64,000 nucleotides of DNA from Laceyella tengchongensis (GTDB lineage Bacteria > Bacillota > Bacilli > Thermoactinomycetales > Thermoactinomycetaceae): contig NZ_FXTU01000002.1 of NCBI RefSeq assembly GCF_900182735.1, positions 496,001 through 560,000 on the forward strand, read 5' to 3'. A program made the translations under genes and the position numbers. The notes under the pieces are model-generated. The model searched no databases and was not told the DNA's origin. It saw nothing but the letters and a program-made list of their open reading frames with translations. Below are positions 9,294 to 18,761 of the stretch, piece by piece; within the stretch, counting starts at the first letter, position 1; each line of letters opens with the position of its first letter.

Positions 9294-9541
9294 GAGGACC
9301 CGTTTTCCCCGGCCAGACATCTCACACCGCCTTGCGCTGACAAACGGATCTGTATCGTCTGCGCACCCTGTTTTCGCTCATGCACTCCGCCAAGTGCAGG
9401 TCCAAGTCCTGCCCACTCTTGGGGAGCCGCTTCCTCCTTCTCGTTGATCCAGCTTCAAACTTTTTTACAATGGATTCGCAAAAATAAAACATTTGAAGTT
9501 TACAATCGCTTTAGACTTATGCTCCGCTTCTGGACATGCGT

Positions 9542-9569
9542 AAAAAAACCCCCGCGCTAACGGGGGTTT
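9542..9569 (-). terminator. Intrinsic terminator of greA
   Basis: AAACCCCCG / CGGGGGTTT hairpin followed leftward by a run of seven T. Confidence 0.9.
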
Positions 9570-9572
9570 ACT

Positions 9573-10049
9573 TTACTCGATCTCGATGATTTTAAATTGA
9601 ATCGTCCCACCCGGAGTGGATACGTTGATCACTTCGCCCACTTTTTTGCCGATCAGTTCTGCGCCGATCGGAGATTCATTGGAAATCTTAAATGAAGAGG
9701 GATCCGATTCCGCACTGCCCACGATAGTATACGTTTCCTTGTCCCCATCCGGAATTTCCTCAATCGTCACTTTGGAACCGACACTCACCACTCCCGTGTT
9801 TTGATTGGAAGCGATGATTTTCGCATTGCGAATCATGTTCTCTAATGTAATGATCCGTGATTCGATAAAGGCTTGCTCTTCCTTCGCCGCATCGTATTCC
9901 GAATTCTCGCTGAGGTCTCCCTGCGCGATCGCTTCTTTCAAGCGTTCAGCTACTTCGTGGCGCTTCTGCGTTTTTAGGAGTTCTAGTTCTTGTTTTACTT
10001 TTTCTAGGCCTTCTTCAGTTAATAAAACTTCTTTTTTATTTTGAGACAT
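9573..10049 (-). CDS. greA: Transcription elongation factor GreA
   Basis: Rescues backtracked RNA polymerase by stimulating transcript cleavage. 158 aa, normal length. The N-terminal coiled coil (LTEEGLEKVKQELELLK) carries the tip acidic motif GDLSENSEYDAAKEEQ; the C-terminal FKBP-like domain includes SPIGAELIGKKVGEVI. ATG at 10049 follows AAGGAGGAA; an in-frame TTG just upstream is an alternative. Monocistronic with a strong terminator. Confidence 0.97.
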   Translation of the reverse strand: MSQNKKEVLLTEEGLEKVKQELELLKTQKRHEVAERLKEAIAQGDLSENSEYDAAKEEQAFIESRIITLENMIRNAKIIASNQNTGVVSVGSKVTIEEIPDGDKETYTIVGSAESDPSSFKISNESPIGAELIGKKVGEVINVSTPGGTIQFKIIEIE

Positions 10050-10292
10050 CAAACGTTTCCTCCTTAATCACATAAGCTTGCAAATGTGATAGATCCCCGT
10101 CAAATGCATATGCCAAACCAGCCAGTATTATGCATACTTCCTAGTCACTTTACGCAGATCAAAAGATTCATTGGTAACGATTTCACATCCATTTAGTGAT
10201 GTTGCATCAGCAATCCTCACTAAAAAGCCAAGCTGGACAATATATTAGCACATTTATATCAATACTCCAAGTGATCACTTAAAGTTTTTTGG

Positions 10293-11246
10293 TCAACAGA
10301 CAACGTTGGGCGGAGTCTCTCCTTGGAAATAGGCGATCAAATGGTTCACCGCCATATCAGCCATCGCTAAGCGGGTTTCCTCTGTGGCACTACCCAGATG
10401 GGGAGCAAGCACTACTTGTTCCAATTGCCGCAATTCCATAGGCACATAAGGCTCATCTTCATATACATCCAGCGCGGCTCCAGCGATGCGCCCAGCCTTT
10501 AATGCCTTGATCAGGGCGGTCTCATCCACAATCGGGCCGCGGGCCGTGTTGACCAAAAACGCCGTGGGCTTCATCCGTTCCAATTCGGCCGCACCGATCA
10601 GATGATGGGTCTCGGGCGTGTAAGGACAATGGATGGAAACATAATCAGCCTCGCTCAAACACTGCTCCAAATCGACATATTGAGCCCCTAGCTCCTTTTC
10701 TCGTTCTTCTGGCAAGCGGCGTCTCGAATGATAAATGACTGGCATCCGAAAACCTTTGGCCCTCTGTGCCACCGCTTGCCCGATGCGCCCCATGCCGATG
10801 ATGCCTAGGCATTTGCCGGACACTTCCCTTCCCAACATGAACAAAGGTTCCCAACCGGCCCATTTCCCTTCGCGCACCAATCGGTCGCCTTCACTCACCC
10901 TCCGCGAAACATCCAAAAGCAACGCCCATGTCAAATCAGCCGTGGCTTCCGTCAACACCCCGGGCGTATTGGTCACAATGATCTGTTGTTCGCGGGCGCA
11001 AGCGATGTCGATATGATTGATTCCCACTCCGTAATTGCTGATCATCCGCAAACCGGGGCAAGCGCGAAGTAGAGCCTTGTCGATGGTGTCAGTCACGTTA
11101 CAGAGCAAGGCCTCGCTCGTTTGCAAATGATGGATCAGCTCCACAGCCGTCCATTCCGGCGGCAACAGCACCACTTCAGCATGCTTAGCCAACCGGGCCA
11201 ACGGTTCTTTCCCTATGTCTTTGGTCACTACGACTCGCGGTCTCAA
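10293..11246 (-). CDS. D-2-hydroxyacid dehydrogenase (glyoxylate/hydroxypyruvate reductase type)
   Basis: NAD(P)-dependent reduction of a 2-keto acid. 317 aa. Rossmann motif GIIGMGRIGQAVAQRA near residue 150. Catalytic Arg in NTARGPIVDE, Glu in VYEDEPYVPMEL and His in APHLGSAT. I start it at TTG 11246 because GAGGAGG lies just upstream; the longer in-frame GTG at 11270 precedes that site. Exact substrate cannot be read from sequence. Confidence 0.88.
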   Translation of the reverse strand: MRPRVVVTKDIGKEPLARLAKHAEVVLLPPEWTAVELIHHLQTSEALLCNVTDTIDKALLRACPGLRMISNYGVGINHIDIACAREQQIIVTNTPGVLTEATADLTWALLLDVSRRVSEGDRLVREGKWAGWEPLFMLGREVSGKCLGIIGMGRIGQAVAQRAKGFRMPVIYHSRRRLPEEREKELGAQYVDLEQCLSEADYVSIHCPYTPETHHLIGAAELERMKPTAFLVNTARGPIVDETALIKALKAGRIAGAALDVYEDEPYVPMELRQLEQVVLAPHLGSATEETRLAMADMAVNHLIAYFQGETPPNVVC

Positions 11247-11698
11247 TCCTTCGTTCCTCCTCGACCTCACCTGTTCAACATCCTAGAACTATTTTGGCAA
11301 TTATTATAATATTCCACAAAATGACCTATATATCCTGCTAAAAAACCTATATAATCATCAAATGATAATCATTTTTCTTGTTGGTTATGATAAACCAACT
11401 ATTCTGGGATGTATTCCCGGCGTTCACTGCTTGGTGAACCCGTAATGCTATAATAACAAATATGGCAGTGCTGGCAAGAGGTTATTCAACAAATCGCCAC
11501 CATGATAAAAGACAATCCCCACGAGCATCATCGCACAAGTGGGAAAAGCGGGCCAACGCGTTGCCCGCTACCGGTGTTTGTCGCCTACGCATGCTTAAAA
11601 GGACGGATAAAACATCGTCTCTCAGCCGCTTTACTGGCAAGACTTTCTGCTCACTGTCCATCTCTATAACCTCATGTTCGATGCAAGGAGTGATACCA
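11247..11698. other. Intergenic region between divergent dehydrogenase genes
   Basis: About 450 bases. Holds the divergent promoters, a short inverted repeat GTTGGTT/AACCAAC at 11381-11400, and a partial Fur-box-like stretch at 11363-11377. The open frame from 11462 lacks homology until codon 80 and is not coding there. Confidence 0.5.
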
Positions 11699-12742
11699 TT
11701 GCAACCAATACAAGTTGGACTAATCGGCTTTGGCTTCTCGGGGTCCACCTTTCACGCCCCCGTCATCACACAGGTGCCTGGCCTCAACCTGACTCATGTC
11801 GTCTCTTCTGATCCCAGCAAAGTGCATCGTCGGCTCCCCCAAGTAGAGGTACTGGCCGATCCCCGTGCGTTGTGGGATCATCCCGACATCGGGTTGGTCG
11901 TGATCACCACGCCTAACGACACGCACTTCCCTTACGCCAAAGAAGCCTTGCTGAGCGGGAAACACGTGGTGATCGAAAAGCCCTTCGTGATCGATGTTGC
12001 TGAAGCCGATGAATTGATCAAACTAGCCACCAAACAAAACCGTATCTTAAGCGTATACCACAACCGCCGCTACGACAGCGATTTCCTCACGGTCAAACAG
12101 GTGGTTAAGCAAGGTTTGCTCGGTACGGTTCATACATATGAAGCGCATTTTGACCGGTACCGTCCGGAGGTGCGCATTCGTTGGCGCGAACAAGATGTGC
12201 CGGGAGCCGGAGTGTTGTACGATCTCGGGCCTCATCTGATCGATCAGGCCATCCAATTGTTTGGGCCACCTCAGACAGTGTGGGCTGACCTCTTGATGCA
12301 ACGCCCGCAAGCCCAAGTAACCGATTGCTTCCATCTCATCCTCGGATACGAAAACGGGTTGCGTGCCATCTTGCGTGCCGGCTGTCTGGTTAAAGCACCA
12401 GGGCCGCGATATCAGGTGCACGGTAGCCTTGGCACATTGACCAAATACGGGATGGACCCACAAGAAGAAATGTTGAAACAAGGGATGAAACCAGGCGATC
12501 CGGGGTGGGGGCAGGAATCTCCAGAATTCCAAGCCACTCTCTCCACCACCGTGCAAGGGGTGGAGATGCAAGGCACCGTACCTACCCTGACCGGAGGATA
12601 TGAAACGTACTATCAACAATTGGCCCAAGCGATCAGGGGACAAGCCGATGTACCCGTTTCAGCTCAAGAAGCGCGGCTAACTATGCAAGTCATCTCGGCA
12701 GCAATCGTCAGCGCACACGAAGGAAGAGTTGTAAAAATATAA
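11699..12742 (+). CDS. Gfo/Idh/MocA family oxidoreductase
   Basis: NAD(P)-dependent sugar or cyclitol dehydrogenase, 347 aa. The N-terminal Rossmann motif GLIGFGFSGSTFH is at residues 6-18, and the family catalytic motif GKHVVIEKPF is near residue 90, followed by the C-terminal alpha/beta dimerisation domain. Start is TTG 11699, eight bases after AAGGAG. The frame is open upstream to 11462, but that part does not resemble the family. Closest to the YvaA/IolW-like group; substrate not determinable. Confidence 0.87.
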   Translation: MQPIQVGLIGFGFSGSTFHAPVITQVPGLNLTHVVSSDPSKVHRRLPQVEVLADPRALWDHPDIGLVVITTPNDTHFPYAKEALLSGKHVVIEKPFVIDVAEADELIKLATKQNRILSVYHNRRYDSDFLTVKQVVKQGLLGTVHTYEAHFDRYRPEVRIRWREQDVPGAGVLYDLGPHLIDQAIQLFGPPQTVWADLLMQRPQAQVTDCFHLILGYENGLRAILRAGCLVKAPGPRYQVHGSLGTLTKYGMDPQEEMLKQGMKPGDPGWGQESPEFQATLSTTVQGVEMQGTVPTLTGGYETYYQQLAQAIRGQADVPVSAQEARLTMQVISAAIVSAHEGRVVKI

Positions 12743-12780
12743 ATCAATCCATTCAACATTTACATCTTCATCTTATTTAA

Positions 12781-12816
12781 ATGCGGTTCAGCCGAAGGGC
12801 GGAGCCGCATTTTTTG
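12781..12816 (+). terminator. Intrinsic terminator
   Basis: ATGCGG / CCGCAT stem followed by TTTTTT, after the oxidoreductase gene. Confidence 0.75.
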
Positions 12817-12908
12817 TTAGCTTTTAAAAATCCCTTCATTATTCTTCAACAATCGGCAGGTAGAATGTGGTCACACTGGTGCATGACAGACACAGAAAGG
12901 AGAAAATC

Positions 12909-13295
12909 ATGGTACAACCCAACGCACTTGCTCCCTTGTTTCTGCGCATCGGCCTTGGGAGCATCCTTTTCGCCCACGGACTGCAAAAACTCTTGTTCAT
13001 CAGCCGAACCATGGAATTTTTCGAGCTGATTGGCGTTCCCTTCCCCTCCTTGTCCGCCTATGGCATCGCCACGATGGAAACTTTGTGTGGTATCGCGTTT
13101 TACTTGGGGATTCACATCCGGTTGGCCGGATTGTGCACCATTCTGCTGATGTGCGGCACCATCATCACTGTCAAAGGGGCCAAAGGCTTCATCGATGGGT
13201 ACGAATTTGACGCCTTGATCATAGTGAACGCCATTTCACTCATGTTCACTGGGCCTGGCGAATACAGCATCTCCCATATCTCTAATCATCCCTAG
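12909..13295 (+). CDS. DoxX family membrane protein
   Basis: 128 aa with four predicted membrane helices. The N-terminal segment LFLRIGLGSILFAHGLQKL is the DoxX hallmark, and the second helix region reads IATMETLCGIAFYLG. The start follows AAAGGAG at 12896; the longer frame from 12867 is not supported. Function of DoxX proteins varies (quinone or thiol redox partners); nothing here narrows it. Confidence 0.85.
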   Translation: MVQPNALAPLFLRIGLGSILFAHGLQKLLFISRTMEFFELIGVPFPSLSAYGIATMETLCGIAFYLGIHIRLAGLCTILLMCGTIITVKGAKGFIDGYEFDALIIVNAISLMFTGPGEYSISHISNHP

Positions 13296-13460
13296 CACTT
13301 TTGGCTTTTCGTCTTAACCATTCGCTTGCCGGAAACAACCACTTCCTTTTAAAACTCGCTCTCGTCTAATCATTGCTTCCATTCCATCGTCATATGACGA
13401 TTTTTTTTATATCCTTTATAATAAATGATGAACTTCCATCAAACAGAGTGAGGCGACACA

Positions 13461-14333
13461 ATGGATACAATCACACACGGCCTGTTTGGCTATACGATGT
13501 ATCGGTGCTTAAAAAAAGAGGACATTCCCGCCAAAGAGGGGAAAGCCCTATTGTTTGTGTCATTGGTCAGTAACCAAATCCCCGATATCGACGTGGTTGT
13601 CCGCGTAACTGAAACGGGCCGCATCATGGAACAGATGTGGCATCGCGGGCTAACCCATTCCTTGTTGTTCATTCCCATTTGGGCTTTGCTGATCTACGTT
13701 TTGGTACGGCTGATGTTCAAAGTGACAAACTGGCGCTTCTTCCACCTGTCTTTGTTCGGAGTCGCCCTGCATGATTTTGTCGATTGTTTCAACGCCTGGG
13801 GCACCGGCTTATTTGAGCCATTTTCCTCCGCTCGCATCACCTTTGGAACCCTTCCCATTGTCGACTTCGTTTTTTGGGGTCTCTTCCTAGCCGGTTTTTT
13901 GTTCTCTTATATGAAGAAACACATCCCCAAACAGCGAATTTTCCAATGGGTGGCTTTGGGAATGCTCCTTCATTTCAGCATCCAAACGGCTCAAGGGTTG
14001 ATTGTGGAACAACGGGCCGAGCAACGTTATGACCGCGTCGAACTGGCAGCCAGCTTTGTTCCTTGGCATTTTCGGGTGATCGGCAAAACCGGAAACCATG
14101 TGGAATTGACAGATGCCACCGTATGGTCGACCAGCCGACCCGTGGCTGCGCTCAAATCGCATGAAGAAACCGATTTGTCCCCCTTGTTCAATCAGAATCC
14201 CAAAGCGAAGGTTCTCTACGAATGGTCGCCGTTTGTCGTCGTCGTCAACGACAGCAAACGCTTGGGTATATTTGATCCGCGTTTTTACCGTGATGGGGAA
14301 TCATTCGTCAGTGAATACATTGAAAAACGGTGA
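13461..14333 (+). CDS. YfhP/YdjM-type membrane-bound putative metal-dependent hydrolase
   Basis: 290 aa. The N-terminal MDTITHGLFGYTMYRCL is typical of the family, with the conserved acidic pair NQIPDIDVV and histidines in HRGLTHSLLF. About four to five membrane segments occupy residues 65-175, followed by a soluble C-terminal domain. The conserved His/Asp pattern suggests metal binding, but no reaction is established for the family. GAGGCGACACA precedes the ATG. Confidence 0.8.
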   Translation: MDTITHGLFGYTMYRCLKKEDIPAKEGKALLFVSLVSNQIPDIDVVVRVTETGRIMEQMWHRGLTHSLLFIPIWALLIYVLVRLMFKVTNWRFFHLSLFGVALHDFVDCFNAWGTGLFEPFSSARITFGTLPIVDFVFWGLFLAGFLFSYMKKHIPKQRIFQWVALGMLLHFSIQTAQGLIVEQRAEQRYDRVELAASFVPWHFRVIGKTGNHVELTDATVWSTSRPVAALKSHEETDLSPLFNQNPKAKVLYEWSPFVVVVNDSKRLGIFDPRFYRDGESFVSEYIEKR

Positions 14334-14489
14334 AGCGAAAGCGCCATCAATCCCCCTTCAAATCGCTAAAACGTTACGAAGAAAGTGATCAAACGTCCTT
14401 TGGACACTCTATTTTCGCTCACAACGATGTCAGGCAATGTCACGTTATACCCGCTTGACCAGTTCAGATCTCGAAAGGGGACACGGCTT

Positions 14490-15326
14490 GTGACTCAGCT
14501 CGTTTCTCTTGAATGGCTACACAACCACCTGAACGATCCGCAATTGATTATCGTGGATTGCCGTTTCCAGCTTGGACAACCTACTGCCGGGAAGGAGGCT
14601 TATCTCCGTGATCACATCCTAGGCGCCTTTTATCTGGATCTTGACCAAGACTTGTCCGCTCCCCCATCCGTCCACGGCGGACGTCATCCCCTGCCTGATC
14701 CCCATGTGTTTGCCGCCAAGGCAGGGGCCATCGGTATCGGAGAAAACGTCACCGTCGTCGCTTATGACGACCAAGGAGGAGCCATGGCTGGACGCTTGTG
14801 GTGGTTGCTTCATTATTTCGGGCACCATCGAGCAAAAGTGTTGAACGGCTCTTACTCCTTGTGGAAAAAACAAGGCTTGCCGATTACCGCCGAGTTGCCA
14901 ACAGCACAGCCCCGCACCTTTCATCCCCAGATCAACCACCGCTGGTTGGCCACCATGGAAGAGGTGAAAGCTAAGCTTAACGACCCACACACGGTGATCA
15001 TCGATTCCCGCGAAGGCGCACGTTACCGCGGCGAACAGGAACCGATCGATCCCGTGGCCGGGCATATACCGGGCGCGAAACACTATTTCTTCAAAGAAAC
15101 CCAGCTCGCTGACGGTCGTTTTAAATCGGAAGAAGCGCTTGCTGAACACTTCGCCGACATTTCCAAAGAACATGAAGTGATCGTCTATTGTGGTTCTGGG
15201 GTGACAGCGACCCCCAATGTTATCGCCCTCATGGAGGCCGGTTACCAAAAGATCAAGCTTTACGCTGGTAGTTGGAGTGATTGGATTTCATACCAAAGCA
15301 ATCCGGTCGCCACTGGAGATGAATAA
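14490..15326 (+). CDS. Thiosulfate/3-mercaptopyruvate sulfurtransferase
   Basis: Two tandem rhodanese domains, 278 aa. The first (about 1-130) is structural, with IIVDCRFQLG and HILGAFYLDLDQDLS. The second (about 150-270) has IIDSREGARYRGE, HIPGAKHYFF and the active loop YCGSGVTATPN with catalytic Cys. The CGSGVTA loop fits the mercaptopyruvate type. I start at GTG 14490 after AAAGGGG; the longer frame from 14385 adds an unrelated leader. A shared terminator separates it from the convergent aldehyde dehydrogenase. Confidence 0.9.
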   Translation: MTQLVSLEWLHNHLNDPQLIIVDCRFQLGQPTAGKEAYLRDHILGAFYLDLDQDLSAPPSVHGGRHPLPDPHVFAAKAGAIGIGENVTVVAYDDQGGAMAGRLWWLLHYFGHHRAKVLNGSYSLWKKQGLPITAELPTAQPRTFHPQINHRWLATMEEVKAKLNDPHTVIIDSREGARYRGEQEPIDPVAGHIPGAKHYFFKETQLADGRFKSEEALAEHFADISKEHEVIVYCGSGVTATPNVIALMEAGYQKIKLYAGSWSDWISYQSNPVATGDE

Positions 15327-15330
15327 ACAA

Positions 15331-15366
15331 AAAAAGGGATTCGCCTCGTACCGGTGAATCCCTTTC
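15331..15366. terminator. Bidirectional intrinsic terminator
   Basis: AAAGGGATTC / GAATCCCTTT hairpin between convergent sulfurtransferase and aldehyde dehydrogenase genes, with an A-run on the left. Confidence 0.85.
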
Positions 15367-15374
15367 CCATCTGA

Positions 15375-16742
15375 TCAGCCGTAAAATTTTTTCAGCCAGT
15401 TGAGCGCATTCTTAGTAAAAGAATATCGCAAGGGCATGTCAAACTGCGTCGTCTGCTTAACAATCGCTTTTTCGTGGCTGAAGCAATCAAAACTGTACTT
15501 TCCATGGTAATTACCCAACCCGCTTGTGCCAACACCACCGAACGGCAAATGTGGATTGCCGATATGAACGATGGTGTCATTGATGCAACCACCACCGAAT
15601 GGCAAAGAACGAATCACTTTTTCTTGGTTTTGCTCATTCTCCGAAAAAAAGTACAATGCCAACGGCTTTTCCTTCTTGCGGATTTCCGCAATCGCTTCAT
15701 CCAGATCGGTATAAGTAAACACCGGCAAAATCGGCCCAAAAATCTCTTCCTGCATCACCGGTGCCTCCCAGCTCACGCCCGTCAACACTGTCGGCTCAAT
15801 GACACGCCGTTGCGCATCTGTTTTGCCGCCAATGACAATCTCTCCATCAGCCAAGAACGCCTCCAATCGTGAAAAATGGCGTTCATTCACAATATGCCCA
15901 TAATTCTCGCTTGTCAGCGGATCTGTCCCGTAAAACCGCGCAATTTCTTGTTTCAACTGTGCCAACCACACATCTTTGCGTTCCTCATGGATCAACACAT
16001 AATCCGGGGCGACACACGTCTGGCCCGCATTCAGCCATTTGCCCCACACGATTCTGCGGGCAGCCAGCTCAATATTGGCATCTTTATCGATGATGACCGG
16101 ACTTTTGCCCCCCAGCTCCAGCGTCACCGGAGTCAACGTTTGGGCCGCCTTTTCCATAATCGTTTTGCCTACCTGCGCACTTCCGGTGAAGAAGATGTGA
16201 TCAAACGGCAGATCCAATAGCGCTTTGCTCGTCTCCACATCTCCTTCGATCACCGCAATGTATTCCTCCTCGAAAATCCCCTTAATCATTTGCATGATCA
16301 CTTGGGACGTATGCGGTGCCCATTCCGATGGCTTGAGCGTGACGCAATTCCCTGCCGCAATCGCTCCAATCAGCGGCATCACCGCGAGATTGAATGGATA
16401 ATTCCAAGGCGAAATGATCAGGGTGAGCCCATACGGCTCAGGATACACATAACTCTTCGATCCCATCAGCACTTGCGGTGTCGGAACTCTTCGCGGTTTG
16501 GCCCATGTTTTCAAACGCTTGCTAACATATTTGATCTCATCCAGCGTCGGTCCGATTTCCGACAAATACGCATCAAACTCCGAACGGTGCAAATCCTTTT
16601 TCAATGCAGTGGTAATGTCAGGCTCATATCGTTTGATGGCAGATTGCAATTTGCGCAAGCTCTCCAAGCGAAAGGCGATCTCCTTGGTTTTCCCCGTCAG
16701 GTAAAACTCCTTCTGCTTCTCAAAAATCTCTTTATGTCGCAT
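15375..16742 (-). CDS. NAD(P)-dependent aldehyde dehydrogenase (class 3-like, YwdH type)
   Basis: 455 aa, oxidises aldehydes to acids. Visible: SPWNYPFNLAVMPLIGAIAAG (cofactor/core), FTGSAQVGKTIM (nucleotide binding), VTLELGGKSPVII with general-base Glu, and NAGQTCVAPDYVL with catalytic Cys. The short N-terminus and C-terminal tail FSHEKAIVKQTTQFDMPLRY are typical of class 3 fatty-aldehyde enzymes. The ATG at 16742 is the family start; the frame extends to 16844 without homology. Probably co-transcribed with the upstream cyclotransferase. Confidence 0.9.
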   Translation of the reverse strand: MRHKEIFEKQKEFYLTGKTKEIAFRLESLRKLQSAIKRYEPDITTALKKDLHRSEFDAYLSEIGPTLDEIKYVSKRLKTWAKPRRVPTPQVLMGSKSYVYPEPYGLTLIISPWNYPFNLAVMPLIGAIAAGNCVTLKPSEWAPHTSQVIMQMIKGIFEEEYIAVIEGDVETSKALLDLPFDHIFFTGSAQVGKTIMEKAAQTLTPVTLELGGKSPVIIDKDANIELAARRIVWGKWLNAGQTCVAPDYVLIHEERKDVWLAQLKQEIARFYGTDPLTSENYGHIVNERHFSRLEAFLADGEIVIGGKTDAQRRVIEPTVLTGVSWEAPVMQEEIFGPILPVFTYTDLDEAIAEIRKKEKPLALYFFSENEQNQEKVIRSLPFGGGCINDTIVHIGNPHLPFGGVGTSGLGNYHGKYSFDCFSHEKAIVKQTTQFDMPLRYSFTKNALNWLKKFYG

Positions 16743-16818
16743 CCATTCACCACGCCCCCACTCAGATGTTATCAGCTTCAGTATAGAAAATGAGCCTGAC
16801 TTTCTCAAGAAAAGCAAT

Positions 16819-17295
16819 TCATTTAAAAACCGAATGCACCCCAAACCGCTCGCGCCAGTGTTCCACCAAACGGAGACGGTATGATTCGCTCAGTTGCTGA
16901 ACGGCCCCTTGATGAATCAAACGCAAATAAGCGAGGCTAGGCCGGATTTCTTCCTCAGATTTGTTAACCACCGTGTATGTTTCAGCTTCGATCCAGCTTT
17001 CCCGATGCCGCACCTTCACGCGAATGCGCCGATAATGGCCGACATCCACGCCTTCCCGCTTATCCAAATCCGGCAGGGCTTCTTGATCGAGGCGATAAAG
17101 CACACCTTCCACCTCTTCTCCTGGCGCCGGCACAATGTCTGCCACCCCACCCTGCCGATATTCGCTGTACATGGTAAACGCGAGCCGGTGGTCGGGAAGC
17201 GTCGCCGATCCAAGCACCTGATAGCGACCTTCGCCCACCGTCCCTTTGAAGCTCTCTTCATCCATGCATGAACCGTATGCAAAATAATATAACAC
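16819..17295 (-). CDS. Gamma-glutamylcyclotransferase-like protein
   Basis: 158 aa. N-terminal YYFAYGSCMDEESF is the GGCT-fold substrate loop, and GGVADIVPAPGEEVEGVLYRLD holds the conserved core with the likely catalytic Glu further on. The family releases 5-oxoproline from gamma-glutamyl compounds. GTG at 17295 has GGGAG eight bases upstream; the ATG at 17313 sits before that site. Reads into the aldehyde dehydrogenase 76 bases downstream. Confidence 0.8.
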   Translation of the reverse strand: MLYYFAYGSCMDEESFKGTVGEGRYQVLGSATLPDHRLAFTMYSEYRQGGVADIVPAPGEEVEGVLYRLDQEALPDLDKREGVDVGHYRRIRVKVRHRESWIEAETYTVVNKSEEEIRPSLAYLRLIHQGAVQQLSESYRLRLVEHWRERFGVHSVFK

Positions 17296-17416
17296 GCTCT
17301 CCTCTCCCTTCATCCGGAAACTTCTGCCTACTGGTCAACTCGGATGGCCGAACGCGCTCTAACCATCATATGTGCAACCGTCCATCTTCTTTACCCGTTC
17401 ATCTGGGAAAATACAC

Positions 17417-17440
17417 AAAAAAAGGGGCGTTAACGCCCCG
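17417..17440 (-). terminator. Intrinsic terminator overlapping the MFS stop codon
   Basis: 16-base self-complementary stem GGGGCGTTAACGCCCC followed leftward by TTTTTTT. The TAA stop of the transporter lies inside the stem. Confidence 0.85.
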
Positions 17441-18689
17441 TTCCCTGATGTGCCGGGTTCGCGGGCAATCGTTTCTTCGCCCGTCCAACCAGCGGCACCT
17501 TGCGAATCGCTAACCATGTCAGCAATTGAGTAAAACCGATGACCAGCACAAACCACCGCAACTCGGTGGGATCCTTAATTTGGGCGACCCACAAAATAAA
17601 GAGCAAAATACCCGTGACACGTCCCACATTTAACATCAACTCCCGCGAAACCACATACTCCACCCGCAAGGCCGCCGATTGTTTGGTCTCCCCGATCACA
17701 TCGAACACAGTAGAAGTGAGAGGCGCCAGGTAAAACGGATAAAAAAGCGCGCCACCCACACCCATCACCCACATCGTCCATTCACTCATGTGAAACGCAA
17801 ACGGCAAAATGACCAAACCCATCATCAAGGCCCCAACCAAGATAAACATATTGCGTGATTTCGGTTTCATCATTTTGCCGACCACAAAGTACGACAGCAT
17901 AGACACAAGGGAGCCCACCGTATAAAAACTACCCACAGTGAATTCATCTTTGGTTGTGACATACACCAACAAACCGATGAGAAAGGAGAACACCCCTTCA
18001 CGCAACCCTTGCGCGGCCATAGCCAGACCGACATAACGCCAATGGGCATCACGCTTCCCCAATAGACGCACCACCCGGGCTAATTGGAATTCTCCCCGGG
18101 CCAATCGAGCCTTAAATAAAAAGCTGACCACCACCGCCGCTAGGAAGATCGATAGCGACAGTCCGAAAATGAAATGGTAGCCGCGGACCTGTCCCATGTT
18201 GCGGATCAACAAACCGGAAATAAACGGGGCAACGATCCCCGTGATGGAGGTGATCAGTCCATTCGCTCCATTGAAAATGTCACGGTTGTCCCGCTCAGTG
18301 ATTTCAAAATAAAGCACATTGTAGGCCAGCCAGAAAAACCCCGCTCCCAACCCCAGCAGCGCGCCGAGCAAGTAGACATAAGAAGCCGCGTTTTTGCCAA
18401 GCAGCCAAACCACCAAATAAAACAAGGACAAGATGGCCACTCCCAAGCGAATCGACACCACGCGGTCAACCTTTTTCACCATCCATCCGGCCACGACAAA
18501 AGTAAGAGCCGCCACCACGAAATGGATGAGATTAAACCAGCTGATCATGCTCCAATCTTTTTTGATCTTCCACAGAAAGACATTGACAAATGTTCCAGAC
18601 AAAGCAGTAGCTACGGCAAACAAGCCGTTTTCCAGCAACAATAGCCATGCTGAACGATCCAGTTTACTCCATGTGTTTATTCGTCGCAT
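17430..18689 (-). CDS. MFS transporter (YqgE-like)
   Basis: 419-aa major facilitator protein with about 12 membrane segments. LFAVATALSGTFVNVFLWK at the N-terminus and the loop GWMVKKVDRVVSIRLG correspond to the MFS loop 2-3 region. The substrate is unknown. Its stop codon sits inside its terminator hairpin. The start ATG has only a weak GGTGAG site. Monocistronic. Confidence 0.82.
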   Translation of the reverse strand: MRRINTWSKLDRSAWLLLLENGLFAVATALSGTFVNVFLWKIKKDWSMISWFNLIHFVVAALTFVVAGWMVKKVDRVVSIRLGVAILSLFYLVVWLLGKNAASYVYLLGALLGLGAGFFWLAYNVLYFEITERDNRDIFNGANGLITSITGIVAPFISGLLIRNMGQVRGYHFIFGLSLSIFLAAVVVSFLFKARLARGEFQLARVVRLLGKRDAHWRYVGLAMAAQGLREGVFSFLIGLLVYVTTKDEFTVGSFYTVGSLVSMLSYFVVGKMMKPKSRNMFILVGALMMGLVILPFAFHMSEWTMWVMGVGGALFYPFYLAPLTSTVFDVIGETKQSAALRVEYVVSRELMLNVGRVTGILLFILWVAQIKDPTELRWFVLVIGFTQLLTWLAIRKVPLVGRAKKRLPANPAHQGTGR

Positions 18690-18735
18690 AGGTTAGCTCA
18701 CCAGTCTTAGCTTAACCAACTGCCCCTCGAATATG

Positions 18736-18761
18736 AAAAAGGGGTGGAATGCTCCACCCCT
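18736..18761 (-). terminator. Intrinsic terminator after psd-rhomboid
   Basis: AGGGGTGGA / TCCACCCCT hairpin followed leftward by TTTTT; the rhomboid stop codon touches the stem. Confidence 0.85.

Noticed and set aside
11363..11377. Fur-box-like TGATAATCATTTTTC between divergent dehydrogenase genes
   Set aside because: Left half fits, but the right half has three mismatches to the 7-1-7 box, and neither neighbour is an iron gene.
11462..11698. N-terminal extension of the Gfo/Idh oxidoreductase
   Set aside because: Homology starts at TTG 11699, which has AAGGAG upstream; the 79 preceding codons look non-coding.
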